The notes beneath the pieces were generated by a model. It was not told the origin of the DNA. It was given only the letters and a program-made list of their open reading frames with translations, and searched no databases. DNA of 35,801 bases from Acholeplasmatales bacterium. Lineage in GTDB: Bacteria; Bacillota_I; Bacilli_A; Acholeplasmatales; JAEDCM01. Shown in pieces: positions 24,621 to 33,091 of this stretch; positions within the stretch are counted from its first letter, which is position 1; every line of letters starts with the position of its first letter. The DNA lies in assembly GCA_017961685.1 (NCBI GenBank), contig JAGCWW010000013.1, positions 1-35,801 of the forward strand, read 5' to 3'. The position numbers and the translations under genes are program-made.

Positions 24621-25420
24621 TCATTAATCTCAACTTTTTCTTTTAATTCATGAGTTTCTTCAATGTCGCATTTTGCATCATCTGGATTATCTGTTGCAAC
24701 GCATTTTTCTTTAACTACTTCATTATTAGTTGGTTCAGTAACAGGTTCTTGATTCTTTTTCTTTTTGAATGAGTTTTCTGTACCTTTAAAGATTCTAACA
24801 TAATTTTTCCAGTGTTTTATAATCATGAATAAACTTATTGTATAGAACAAAATTAAAACTTCTATACCCATCTTACCAAGATATTTATATAAAACATATT
24901 CTTGGATTGTTGCGGTAATACAAACAGTTAATATTGCGAAAGTAGAACTTAGTGATACATAACCTGTTGCTTCTAAAGTTAAAATGAAAACTATTAAGCA
25001 TAAGACAGCTGGTATTGGAGCAAATACTAAAGTAATACCTAAAGAAGTAGCAACTGCTTTACCTCCTCTAAATCCAGCAAATACAGGAAACATATGTCCT
25101 ATAACACAACATAAACCATAATAAATTGGTTTAAATAAAACAAAGTTAAATGCTTCTATATTTTTAAAATCAATTTGATATTTTAAAACTTCATATAAAA
25201 TTCTTGCTAATCCTACTACTAAAATGCCTTTAAATACATCTAGGAAAAAAACGATAAAACCTAACTTTTTTCCTAAAACTCTAATCGCATTCGTTGTTCC
25301 TAAATTATGGCTACCATAATCTCTAACATCAATTCCTTTAAATGCTTTTCCAATGACTAAAGCACTTGGAAATGAACCGATTAAATAAGCAACAAATAGG
25401 AATAATATAGCATAAAACAT
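24617..25420 (-). CDS. plsY: glycerol-3-phosphate acyltransferase PlsY
   Basis: 267 residues from the ATG at 25420 (an upstream GTG at 25429 sits closer to AGGAAG). PlsY is an integral membrane enzyme transferring the acyl group from acyl-phosphate to glycerol-3-phosphate, the first step of phospholipid synthesis. Motifs: GSFPSA (15-20), GSHNLGTTN (36-44) and GHMFPVF...GGKAVATSLG. About five transmembrane helices end near residue 205. Unlike the usual roughly 200-residue PlsY, a charged tail of some 55 residues follows, beginning KKKKNQEPVTEP and rich in Glu/Lys, probably disordered and cytoplasmic. Confidence 0.94.
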   Translation of the reverse strand: MFYAILFLFVAYLIGSFPSALVIGKAFKGIDVRDYGSHNLGTTNAIRVLGKKLGFIVFFLDVFKGILVVGLARILYEVLKYQIDFKNIEAFNFVLFKPIYYGLCCVIGHMFPVFAGFRGGKAVATSLGITLVFAPIPAVLCLIVFILTLEATGYVSLSSTFAILTVCITATIQEYVLYKYLGKMGIEVLILFYTISLFMIIKHWKNYVRIFKGTENSFKKKKNQEPVTEPTNNEVVKEKCVATDNPDDAKCDIEETHELKEKVEINE

Positions 25421-25526
25421 ACTATCCACTTCCTAACACAATGATTATAACACAAAATGTATAATTATTGTAGTATAACTTTTACATATTTTTTACATTT
25501 TTTTAGGTAAATATTTGATTAAATTA

Positions 25527-25535
25527 TGGTATAAT
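25527..25535 (+). promoter_or_regulatory. extended -10 promoter of parE-parC
   Basis: TGGTATAAT at 25527-25535 with no convincing -35 box at the expected distance. AGGAG (25556-25560) is the ribosome-binding site. Confidence 0.6.
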
Positions 25536-25568
25536 TTATAATGTAGTATTACGTTAGGAGTGAGTAAT

Positions 25569-27497
25569 GTGGCTAAAAACAACTATGATGATAGTTCGAT
25601 AAAAATATTAGAAGGCTTAGAAGCTGTTAGAAAGCGTCCTGGTATGTATATCGGATCTACTGATTCAACAGGATTACATCACCTTGTTTGGGAAATTGTT
25701 GATAACTCAATAGATGAAGTTACAGCAGGTTACGGGGATAGAATAAACATAACAATAAAAAATGATAATTCAATTGAGGTTGAGGATTTTGGACGTGGTA
25801 TGCCATGTGGTATGCATGAATCAGGTAGACCTACACTTGATGTTATTTTAACAACCCTTCATTCTGGTGGTAAATTTAGTGAAGATGGTGGTTATAAAAC
25901 AGCTGGTGGTCTACATGGTGTTGGTTCATCTGTAGTAAATGCTTTATCTCAATTTTTAATTGTAACTGTTAAAAGAGACGGTAAAATAATTAGAAGAAAG
26001 TATATTGATGGTGGTAAACCAGATGGAGAATTAGAAGTAATTGGTGAAACTAAAGAAACAGGTACAACTATTTGGTTTAAACCAGATCCAACCATTTTCT
26101 CTACAACACTATACCAATATGATTTAATCAAAGAACGTATTAGAGAAAAAGCTTTCTTAAATAAAGGCTTAAAAATACATTTAGTAGACCAAAGAAGTAA
26201 TAAAAAAGACACATTTATGTTTAATGATGGTATTAAAGATTACGTTGCTTATTTAAATCAAGGTAAGACTTTAACACATGAAATTTGTTACTTTGAAGGT
26301 AAAATGAATAGAATAATTGTTGAAGTTGCTATGCAATATACATCAAATAACTATTCAGAAAACATTTATTCTTTTGTTAATAACGTTATTACAAAAGATG
26401 GTGGTACTCATGAACTAGGCTTTAAATCTGCTTTAACTAGAGCCATTAATGATTATGCTAAAAAATACAATCTACTAAAAGATAAAGAAAAGCTAGAAGG
26501 AGTAGACATAAGAGAAGGTTTAACTGCGGTTATTGCCCTTAAAATAGGTGAAAACCAATTACAATTTGTTGGCCAAACAAAAGACAAATTAGGTAGCCCT
26601 GATGCAAAACCTGCTGTTGAAAACATCGTTTATGAAAAATTCAACTACTATCTAGAAGAAAATAGAGAATTTGCAAATAACTTAATCCAAAAATCACTTC
26701 GTGCTTTTAGAGCAAGAGAAGCTGCTAGAAAAGCAAGAGACGATGTAAGATTAGATAAGAAGAAAAAAGAAAACAAATTACTTAATAATGGAAAATTAAC
26801 TCCTGCCCAAGGAAAAGATAAGAATTTAAATGAATTATTCTTAGTCGAAGGTGATTCAGCAGGTGGATCAGCTAAAAAGGGAAGAGATTCAAGATTCCAA
26901 GCAATTTTACCTTTACGTGGTAAAGTTTTAAATACTGCTAAATGTAAAATTGATGAAGTGCTTAAAAATGAAGAATTAAACACTATTATTAACACTATAG
27001 GTGCGGATTTTGGTGCGGATTTTGATATTAAAAAATGTAATTATAATAAAATTATAATCATGACAGATGCTGATGTAGATGGTGCACATATTCAAATTCT
27101 ACTTTTAACATTCTTCTTTAACTATATGAGAGAATTAATTGAAAAAGGTATGGTTTATATTGCGATGCCCCCACTATATTTAGTTACATCTAAGACTAAA
27201 TCAAAGGAACAAAAATACCTTTGGAGTGATGAAGAATTAAAGAAATACACAGGAAATAATAAATATACTGTTCAAAGATACAAAGGTTTAGGCGAAATGG
27301 ATGCTGAACAACTTTGGGATACTACAATGAACCCTAATAACAGAATGTTAGTTAGAGTTGGAATCGAAGATATAGGGGATTCTGAACAAAGAATTAAGGT
27401 TTTAATGGGTGATGATGTAGAACCACGTAGAGATTGGATAGATAAACACGTAAGTTTCGTAACAGAAGACAACTTTGAGATTGGAGATGGTGAATAA
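25569..27497 (+). CDS. parE: DNA topoisomerase IV subunit B
   Basis: 642 residues, ParE length (GyrB of most species is similar or longer). Topoisomerase IV is the ATP-driven decatenase that separates finished chromosomes. The ATPase shows EIVDNSIDE, DFGRGMP and GGLHGVGSSVVNA; the TOPRIM domain shows LVEGDSAGGSAKKGRD and MTDADVDGAHI; YKGLGEMDAEQLW lies near the end. The start is likely GTG 25569, 8 bases after AGGAG; the GTG at 25560 falls in the Shine-Dalgarno. The stop TAA shares a base with the parC ATG. ParE rather than GyrB is chosen because its partner is clearly ParC. Confidence 0.95.
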   Translation: MAKNNYDDSSIKILEGLEAVRKRPGMYIGSTDSTGLHHLVWEIVDNSIDEVTAGYGDRINITIKNDNSIEVEDFGRGMPCGMHESGRPTLDVILTTLHSGGKFSEDGGYKTAGGLHGVGSSVVNALSQFLIVTVKRDGKIIRRKYIDGGKPDGELEVIGETKETGTTIWFKPDPTIFSTTLYQYDLIKERIREKAFLNKGLKIHLVDQRSNKKDTFMFNDGIKDYVAYLNQGKTLTHEICYFEGKMNRIIVEVAMQYTSNNYSENIYSFVNNVITKDGGTHELGFKSALTRAINDYAKKYNLLKDKEKLEGVDIREGLTAVIALKIGENQLQFVGQTKDKLGSPDAKPAVENIVYEKFNYYLEENREFANNLIQKSLRAFRAREAARKARDDVRLDKKKKENKLLNNGKLTPAQGKDKNLNELFLVEGDSAGGSAKKGRDSRFQAILPLRGKVLNTAKCKIDEVLKNEELNTIINTIGADFGADFDIKKCNYNKIIIMTDADVDGAHIQILLLTFFFNYMRELIEKGMVYIAMPPLYLVTSKTKSKEQKYLWSDEELKKYTGNNKYTVQRYKGLGEMDAEQLWDTTMNPNNRMLVRVGIEDIGDSEQRIKVLMGDDVEPRRDWIDKHVSFVTEDNFEIGDGE

Positions 27498-30031
27498 TGG
27501 CGAATATTAAAGATAAGCTTGATCAATACATTGATAAACGAATCTCAGAGGATAAACTAGAAGACATTTTTGGTGATAGATTTGGTAAATATACCAAAGA
27601 AGTTATCCAAGATAGAGCAATACCTGATGCTAGAGATGGTTTAAAACCAGTTCAAAGACGTATTATTTATGGTTTACATAAAATGCATATTTATAGTGAT
27701 AGCCAAACTAAAAAGTGCGCTAGAATCGTCGGTGAAGTAATGGGTAAATTCCACCCACATGGTGATTCATCTATTTATGATGCTTTGGTAAGAATGAGTC
27801 AAGACTGGAAAACTAATATGCCTTTAGTATTTATGCAAGGTAATAACGGTTCAATGGATGGGGACTCACCAGCTGCTATGCGTTATACAGAAGCTAAAAT
27901 GACAAAGGCTGCGGAGCTTTTAATTGAAAATATCGATAAAAAGACAGTTGACTTTGTTCCTAACTATGATGATACAGAGGAAGAACCAGTTGTTTTACCA
28001 GCCAAATTTCCTAATTTATTAGTTAACGGTTCAACAGGTATGGCTGTAGGTTATGCTACAGAAATACCACCACATAATTTAAGAGAAGTTTTAGATGCGA
28101 CAATTGCCTTAATTGATAATCCTGAATTAACTAATGAGGACTTAGAAAAGTTTGTCATTGGTCCTGATTTTCCAACTGGAGGAATCGTACAAGGCTTAGA
28201 TGGCTTAAAACAAGCATATGAAACAGGTAAAGGTAAAATAGTAATTAGAGGCAAGGCTGAAATAGAAGTTGAAGGTAAAACTAATAGAATAGTTATTACT
28301 GAACTACCTTACGAAGTAAATAAGAAAGATTTAGTCATTAGAATTAAAAATATTGGTTTAATCGAGAAAAAGGTTGACGGTATTATTGATGTATTAGACT
28401 TAACTGATAAAAATGGTTTAAAAATAGTTGTTGAACTTAAAAAAGAAGCTAAAGCTGACTTAGTTTTAAATTACTTATTTAAAAACACTGATTTACAAAC
28501 AACTTATAACTATAATATGGTTGCAATCTATAACCGTAAACCAGTGTTAATGGATTTAAAAACTATTCTAGAAGCTTATTTAAACCATCAAAAAGAAGTT
28601 ATAACTAATAGAAGTAATTATGACTTATATGTAGCTAAAAAAAGACTACATATCGTAGAAGGTTTAATTAAAATGACTTCTATTTTAGATGAAGTTATTG
28701 ATACAATTAGACATTCAGATGGAAAAGCTGATTCAAAGAATAACTTAGTTAATAAATTTGGCTTTACAGAAGATCAAGCTGAAGCTATCGTAACACTACA
28801 ATTATATAGATTAAGTAAGACTGATGTTGAAGCTTTAATTAAAGAATCTAAGGAATTAGAAGAATTAATTAACTATTTAGAATCAGTACTTTCAAGCGAA
28901 AGAAAATTACTTTCAGTAATTAAGAAAGAATTAAATGAAGTAGCTAAAATAAGTGCTGAAAGAAAGACAAAAATAGAAGAAGAAATTCAAAATATTAAGA
29001 TAAATGAAGAAGAATTAGTAACTGATGAACAAATAGTTGTTGGTGTAACTAAAGATGGTTATATCAAACGTTCATCTATTAGAAGCTATAATCAAGCAAC
29101 AGTTTGTGGCTTAAAGGAAAATGATGCATTAATTTATAGAGAAGAAATTTCAACATTAAATACTTTATTAATCTTTACTTCTTTAGGAAATTATATTTAT
29201 ATTCCAGCATACAAACTAGATGATCAAAAATGGAAGGATTTAGGTATTTATATCGATAATATCGTTCATATTATGCCTAATGAAAAGATTGTTAATGTCT
29301 TTGCTATAAAAGACTTTAACGAAGATTATAACGTCTTAATTACAACTAGATGTGGTTTAATTAAGCAAACAAAACTAGCTGATTTTAATATTTCTAGATA
29401 TACAAAGGCTGTTAAAGCTATGAAACTACAAGATAAAGATACTGTAGTATCAGTTGATATTGCTAGAAATTATCCAATGATTGTTGTATTCAATAAACGT
29501 GGTAAAGCCTTACGCTTTAGAAGCAGTGAAGTAACAATAGTTGGTACACAAGCTGGTGGTGTTAGAGCAATGAATTCAACTTGTGATATTGCTTGTGCAA
29601 TATATTCAAGAAATAATCATGATGTTTTAATTCTAACTTCACGTGGTAATGTTAAACGTATTAAAACAGGTGATTTAAAACTATCATCTAGAGCTAAATC
29701 AGGTGAAGAAGTAATTAAAGAAGTTAAATCAAATCCAAATTATATTGTAGATGCACATACATTAAGTTATGCACAGTATAGAGATAACGTAGATTTATAT
29801 ATCACTACAACAAAAAATAGTCTAAATTTAAAGGCATTTGACTTTAAATATAACGACAATAAAATAGGAACAAATGTTGTTCCTGCTGAAATGGGAGAAC
29901 CATTAAAGATTAATCTTGAAAGACATGATGAGGTTGAAATTTTTGATGATGAAATTGAATCTCAAGAGGTTGTTGAAGATGAATTTGATGGTATGAAACA
30001 AATTTCTATATTTGATGAATTTGAGGAGTGA
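27497..30031 (+). CDS. parC: DNA topoisomerase IV subunit A
   Basis: 844 residues. ParC is the DNA-breaking subunit. FGKYTKEVIQDRAIPDARDG, then LKPVQRRIIYGL, marks the ParC N-terminal winged-helix; the catalytic Tyr is Y130 in AMRYTE. In the quinolone-resistance region HPHGDSSIYD, S91 aligns with Staphylococcus GrlA S80 and D95 with E84, so the Ser is the susceptible type. The C-terminal beta-pinwheel (about 500-800) holds repeated blades such as VVGVTKDGYIKRSS and ITTRCGLIKQTK. It ends in an acidic tail. Starts by TAATG overlap with parE and ends TGA just before the kinase gene. Confidence 0.96.
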   Translation: MANIKDKLDQYIDKRISEDKLEDIFGDRFGKYTKEVIQDRAIPDARDGLKPVQRRIIYGLHKMHIYSDSQTKKCARIVGEVMGKFHPHGDSSIYDALVRMSQDWKTNMPLVFMQGNNGSMDGDSPAAMRYTEAKMTKAAELLIENIDKKTVDFVPNYDDTEEEPVVLPAKFPNLLVNGSTGMAVGYATEIPPHNLREVLDATIALIDNPELTNEDLEKFVIGPDFPTGGIVQGLDGLKQAYETGKGKIVIRGKAEIEVEGKTNRIVITELPYEVNKKDLVIRIKNIGLIEKKVDGIIDVLDLTDKNGLKIVVELKKEAKADLVLNYLFKNTDLQTTYNYNMVAIYNRKPVLMDLKTILEAYLNHQKEVITNRSNYDLYVAKKRLHIVEGLIKMTSILDEVIDTIRHSDGKADSKNNLVNKFGFTEDQAEAIVTLQLYRLSKTDVEALIKESKELEELINYLESVLSSERKLLSVIKKELNEVAKISAERKTKIEEEIQNIKINEEELVTDEQIVVGVTKDGYIKRSSIRSYNQATVCGLKENDALIYREEISTLNTLLIFTSLGNYIYIPAYKLDDQKWKDLGIYIDNIVHIMPNEKIVNVFAIKDFNEDYNVLITTRCGLIKQTKLADFNISRYTKAVKAMKLQDKDTVVSVDIARNYPMIVVFNKRGKALRFRSSEVTIVGTQAGGVRAMNSTCDIACAIYSRNNHDVLILTSRGNVKRIKTGDLKLSSRAKSGEEVIKEVKSNPNYIVDAHTLSYAQYRDNVDLYITTTKNSLNLKAFDFKYNDNKIGTNVVPAEMGEPLKINLERHDEVEIFDDEIESQEVVEDEFDGMKQISIFDEFEE

Positions 30032-30036
30032 TGCAA

Positions 30037-31665
30037 TTGATTTTAACAATTAATAACGAAAAAAAGGAATACAGTAAGCCTGTAAAGCTTATTGAAATAT
30101 CAAATCCTGAAGATTGCTGCGCAAAGGTTAATGGAACAATTAGAGATTTAAATTACATCGTTAAAAACGATTGTACAATTGAATTTTTAAATATTGTTGA
30201 TTCACCAGATGCTGTAAGAATCTATGAAGCAACTCTAAGATATTTAGTAATTATGGCCATATATAACATATATGGTAGTGCCAACGTAAGAATTAATTAT
30301 TCTGTATCTATGGCTTTATATATTGACTTATCTAATATGGATATTTCCCTAGATGAGGCTGAAGTTAATAAGATTAAAGAAGAAATGGATAGATTAATTA
30401 AGCTTGATCTACCACTAAATAGATTAAGCATTAAAAAAGAGGAAGCAATTAAAATTTATACAAAACAAAAGATGTTCGATAAGGTTAATATTTTAAAATA
30501 TAGAAGCGAAGATCATGTAAATATTTATGAATGTAATGGTTTTTATAACTATATGTATATGAATATGATGCCTAGAACTAGTTATGTTAAAGACTATAAA
30601 TTATTCCCATACTATCCACAAATGATTATGCAATACCCTAGAAGTGAAACAAAGGGTAAAATTCCGCCTTTTAAGGCTGAACAAGTAAAATATTCAAAGA
30701 TTCTATTTAAAGCCAAAAATTGGTCAAAAAAGAATGGTATAGCTAATGTTTATGATTTAAATGAAAGAGTAGTTAATGAAAATATTGCCGAATTTGTTAA
30801 TTTATGTGAATTTAAGCATAATAGAACATTAGTTAGAATAGGCGATAAGATTGAAGATAGAAAAGAAGAAATAAAATTAGTCGCTGTATCTGGCCCATCA
30901 AGTAGTGGTAAAACAACATTTGCGAATAAATTAAAGGTTGAATTAATGTCTAGAGGATTTAAACCAATTATGATTTCTCTTGATAATTATTATAAAGACC
31001 ATAAAGATATTCCAGTTGATGAATTTGGTGAAATAGATTTTGAAACTATTGATGCGCTTGATATTGAAAGATTTAACAAAGATATGATAAGTTTAATGTC
31101 TAAAAAAGAAACGGAAATTCCTGTTTTTAACTTTGTTAAACAAAAACGTGATAAATATATTACAATTAAGCCTCAAGAAGGCGCGATAGTTATTATTGAA
31201 GGAATTCATGCGTTAAATGAAAAAATGACACATTTAATTCCAAGAGATCAAAAATTTAAGATCTTTATTTCCCCTCAACAACAAATCAATATCGATGAAA
31301 ATAACCCAATTAGAATCACAGATATTAGATTAATTAGAAGAGCGGTTAGAGATCATTTATTTAGAAATTATAATGTCACTCAAACACTTGATGTATGGCC
31401 AAGTGTTAGACGCGGTGAATTTAAATGGATTTACGATTGCCAAGAAGATGCTGATTATATTTTTAACTCAGAATTAGCATATGAATTATGCGTTTTAAAG
31501 AAGTATGCATTACCTCTATTTATGACAGTAAAAAGAGAGGATGAAGACTTCGCAAACGCCAATAGAATCGTTAAATTTTTAAAGTATTTTGTTACAATTG
31601 ATGAATCTATGGTTCCAAATAATTCTATTTTAAGAGAATTTATTGGTGGAAGCTGTTTTAAATAG
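30037..31665 (+). CDS. uridine kinase-like nucleoside kinase with ThrRS-like N-terminal domain
   Basis: 542 residues if started at TTG 30037 (8 bases after GAGGAG); ATG 30031 is only 2 bases from it. The first about 60 residues look like a TGS fold, and residues about 60-220 resemble the threonyl-tRNA synthetase second domain but without its metal-binding His residues. From about 280 comes a P-loop kinase of the uridine/phosphoribulokinase type: GPSSSGKTTFANKL, SLDNYYKDH, EGIHALNE and IRRAVRDHLFRNY. This two-part nucleoside kinase family is known in Firmicutes and Thermotoga. It likely phosphorylates a nucleoside in the cytoplasm; the role of the N-terminal part is unknown. Follows parC directly. 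Confidence 0.85.
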   Translation: MILTINNEKKEYSKPVKLIEISNPEDCCAKVNGTIRDLNYIVKNDCTIEFLNIVDSPDAVRIYEATLRYLVIMAIYNIYGSANVRINYSVSMALYIDLSNMDISLDEAEVNKIKEEMDRLIKLDLPLNRLSIKKEEAIKIYTKQKMFDKVNILKYRSEDHVNIYECNGFYNYMYMNMMPRTSYVKDYKLFPYYPQMIMQYPRSETKGKIPPFKAEQVKYSKILFKAKNWSKKNGIANVYDLNERVVNENIAEFVNLCEFKHNRTLVRIGDKIEDRKEEIKLVAVSGPSSSGKTTFANKLKVELMSRGFKPIMISLDNYYKDHKDIPVDEFGEIDFETIDALDIERFNKDMISLMSKKETEIPVFNFVKQKRDKYITIKPQEGAIVIIEGIHALNEKMTHLIPRDQKFKIFISPQQQINIDENNPIRITDIRLIRRAVRDHLFRNYNVTQTLDVWPSVRRGEFKWIYDCQEDADYIFNSELAYELCVLKKYALPLFMTVKREDEDFANANRIVKFLKYFVTIDESMVPNNSILREFIGGSCFK

Positions 31666-31704
31666 GCTTTTTAGCCTGAATTTAAGGTTTTTGGAGGTGA
31701 TACC

Positions 31705-32805
31705 TTGAGTTGCTTAGACAACACAAATAAAGTCGTTATTCCTACGCATATGTTGCTTGATATGATGAAGTTATATCGCTTTAGCGGTAAGGATTCATAT
31801 TATAATTCTTTATTTAGTAAGGATTTAAAGGCATATAGGAATGTAAATATTATAGAAGAAGTTTATTATTTTTCTAAAATAATGAATCTAGATATTACAG
31901 ATGAAAGACTTAAACTATTATCTAAAAAAGATATTATCCCTAAAAACAATAGTGAAAAAATTGTTTTAAACCTTAAAAAAGTATTTAATTTGATTTTGTT
32001 TCATGTTGAAGAATTCGATTTAATTCCAAATGAAATACAAAATTTAGCTAATTTATTATATGATGGAGTGTATAAATTTAAGTATAAAAGTGAAACAGTA
32101 GTAGAAAAAGGACAATTTTTAGCGTCTAAAAAGAAGATTTCTAAGGCTGACACTGTAGAATATTTATTTAATAAGTTCGAAACTTATAGGAAAAGTAAAG
32201 AATATGAGGTCACATTACTTATTACAAATCTATTTATCGATTTCTTAAACAGTAGAGTTTTTGAAGAAAATGATAATTATGATGCGAATACGTATGTTCC
32301 TTATTTAATCCTTTATATATTATTATTTAAATTTGAATTTGATGTATTTAATTATAAATCGTATTTTTCAAAGATTTATGAAAATATGAAAACTTTTCAA
32401 AATGCAATCATTCAATCATCATTTAACTGGGATACAGGTTATGCGAGTGTAACACAGACTCATCAATTCATCATTGAACGCTTACTAGAATGTTATGACA
32501 ATCTAGAAGATGAAGAAAGAAAAGTCTCACACGTTTTAGAAAACAAGTTCAGTAAAACAAATGATGTTGAAATTACGATTACTCATTTTCCAGGTGACAC
32601 ATTCACCAAAGCAGACATTCAAAAAATTCATCCTAACGTTAGCGCTAAGACAATTGAACGTACATTAGAGCGTCTTCAACAAGAAGGAAAGATCGAATCT
32701 CTTGGAACAGGACGTTCAGCAAGATGGATGAAGAAATTTAAAATGCAAGCTGGATTTGAGTACGACAAAGTTGCGTTTAATTTTGACGACGATAGCAAAG
32801 AGTAG
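31705..32805 (+). CDS. degenerate Fic-like protein with C-terminal winged helix
   Basis: 366 residues. The TTG start is well supported by GGAGGTGAT 7 bases ahead. The C-terminal about 70 residues (FTKADIQKIHPNVSAKTIERTL, then EGKIESLGTGRSARW) form a winged helix-turn-helix of the kind found at the end of many Fic proteins. The central part follows the Fic layout: YVPYLILYILLFKFEFDVFNYKSYFSKIYENMKTF matches the helices after the active site. At the position of HPFxxGNGR stands VFEENDNYD, so the catalytic His, Gly and Arg are missing. It is probably not an AMP-transferase; a DNA-binding regulator is an inference. Last gene of the parE-parC operon direction. Confidence 0.55.
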   Translation: MSCLDNTNKVVIPTHMLLDMMKLYRFSGKDSYYNSLFSKDLKAYRNVNIIEEVYYFSKIMNLDITDERLKLLSKKDIIPKNNSEKIVLNLKKVFNLILFHVEEFDLIPNEIQNLANLLYDGVYKFKYKSETVVEKGQFLASKKKISKADTVEYLFNKFETYRKSKEYEVTLLITNLFIDFLNSRVFEENDNYDANTYVPYLILYILLFKFEFDVFNYKSYFSKIYENMKTFQNAIIQSSFNWDTGYASVTQTHQFIIERLLECYDNLEDEERKVSHVLENKFSKTNDVEITITHFPGDTFTKADIQKIHPNVSAKTIERTLERLQQEGKIESLGTGRSARWMKKFKMQAGFEYDKVAFNFDDDSKE

Positions 32806-32830
32806 AAGAAGAAGTAGAAGAAATAGAATT

Positions 32831-32892
32831 TAGGTCAAAAATGTCGATTTTAGCGAATGGAGAGGCTGAAGAAGACGATTGACCTATTTTTT
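32831..32892 (+). terminator. structured terminator with nested stems
   Basis: TAGGTCAA (32831-32838) pairs with TTGACCTA (32879-32886), followed by TTTTTT. Inside, GTC...GAC and TTAGC...GCTGA can pair as inner stems, giving a three-tier hairpin of about 56 bases. It is placed 25 bases after the Fic-like gene and ends the parE-parC-kinase transcription unit. Confidence 0.6.
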
Positions 32893-32996
32893 ATATCTCG
32901 ATTGCTCATTTTTAAACCATATGATAATTAAACTACCCCTTTTTACTAGCGTGTCGGTGATTAAAGTAGGTGTAAGCGCTGTTTTACCCCTAATTT

Positions 32997-33029
32997 AACT
33001 ACCCCAACTCGCTACAAGGGGAGTTTTTA
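32997..33029 (+). terminator. terminator-like hairpin upstream of dif
   Basis: AACT-A-CCCC (32997-33005) pairs with GGGGAGTT (33018-33025) with one bulged A, loop of 12 bases, then TTTATTTT. No gene precedes it directly; it may end read-through or a small transcript beginning near 32940. Confidence 0.55.
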
Positions 33030-33063
33030 TTTTGGCAAAACCTCTATTTTTTCGATTTTAATT

Positions 33064-33091
33064 TGTTCCTATAATATATATTATGTAAACT
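33064..33091 (+). other. dif: dif-like chromosome dimer resolution site
   Basis: Left (XerC-type) arm TGTTCCTATAA at 33064-33074, central TATATA at 33075-33080, right (XerD-type) arm TTATGTAAACT at 33081-33091. Compared from memory with the Bacillus subtilis dif site, 25 of 28 bases agree, the differences being at positions 1, 2 and 9. XerC/XerD (CodV/RipX) recombine two dif sites here to resolve chromosome dimers. The setting in a gene-free convergent region supports the call. Confidence 0.9.

Noticed and set aside
31664..31677. Hairpin AGGCT-TTTT-AGCCT between the kinase and Fic-like genes as a terminator.
   Set aside because: No T-run follows and the next gene lies 28 bases on; it may be a weak processing hairpin only.
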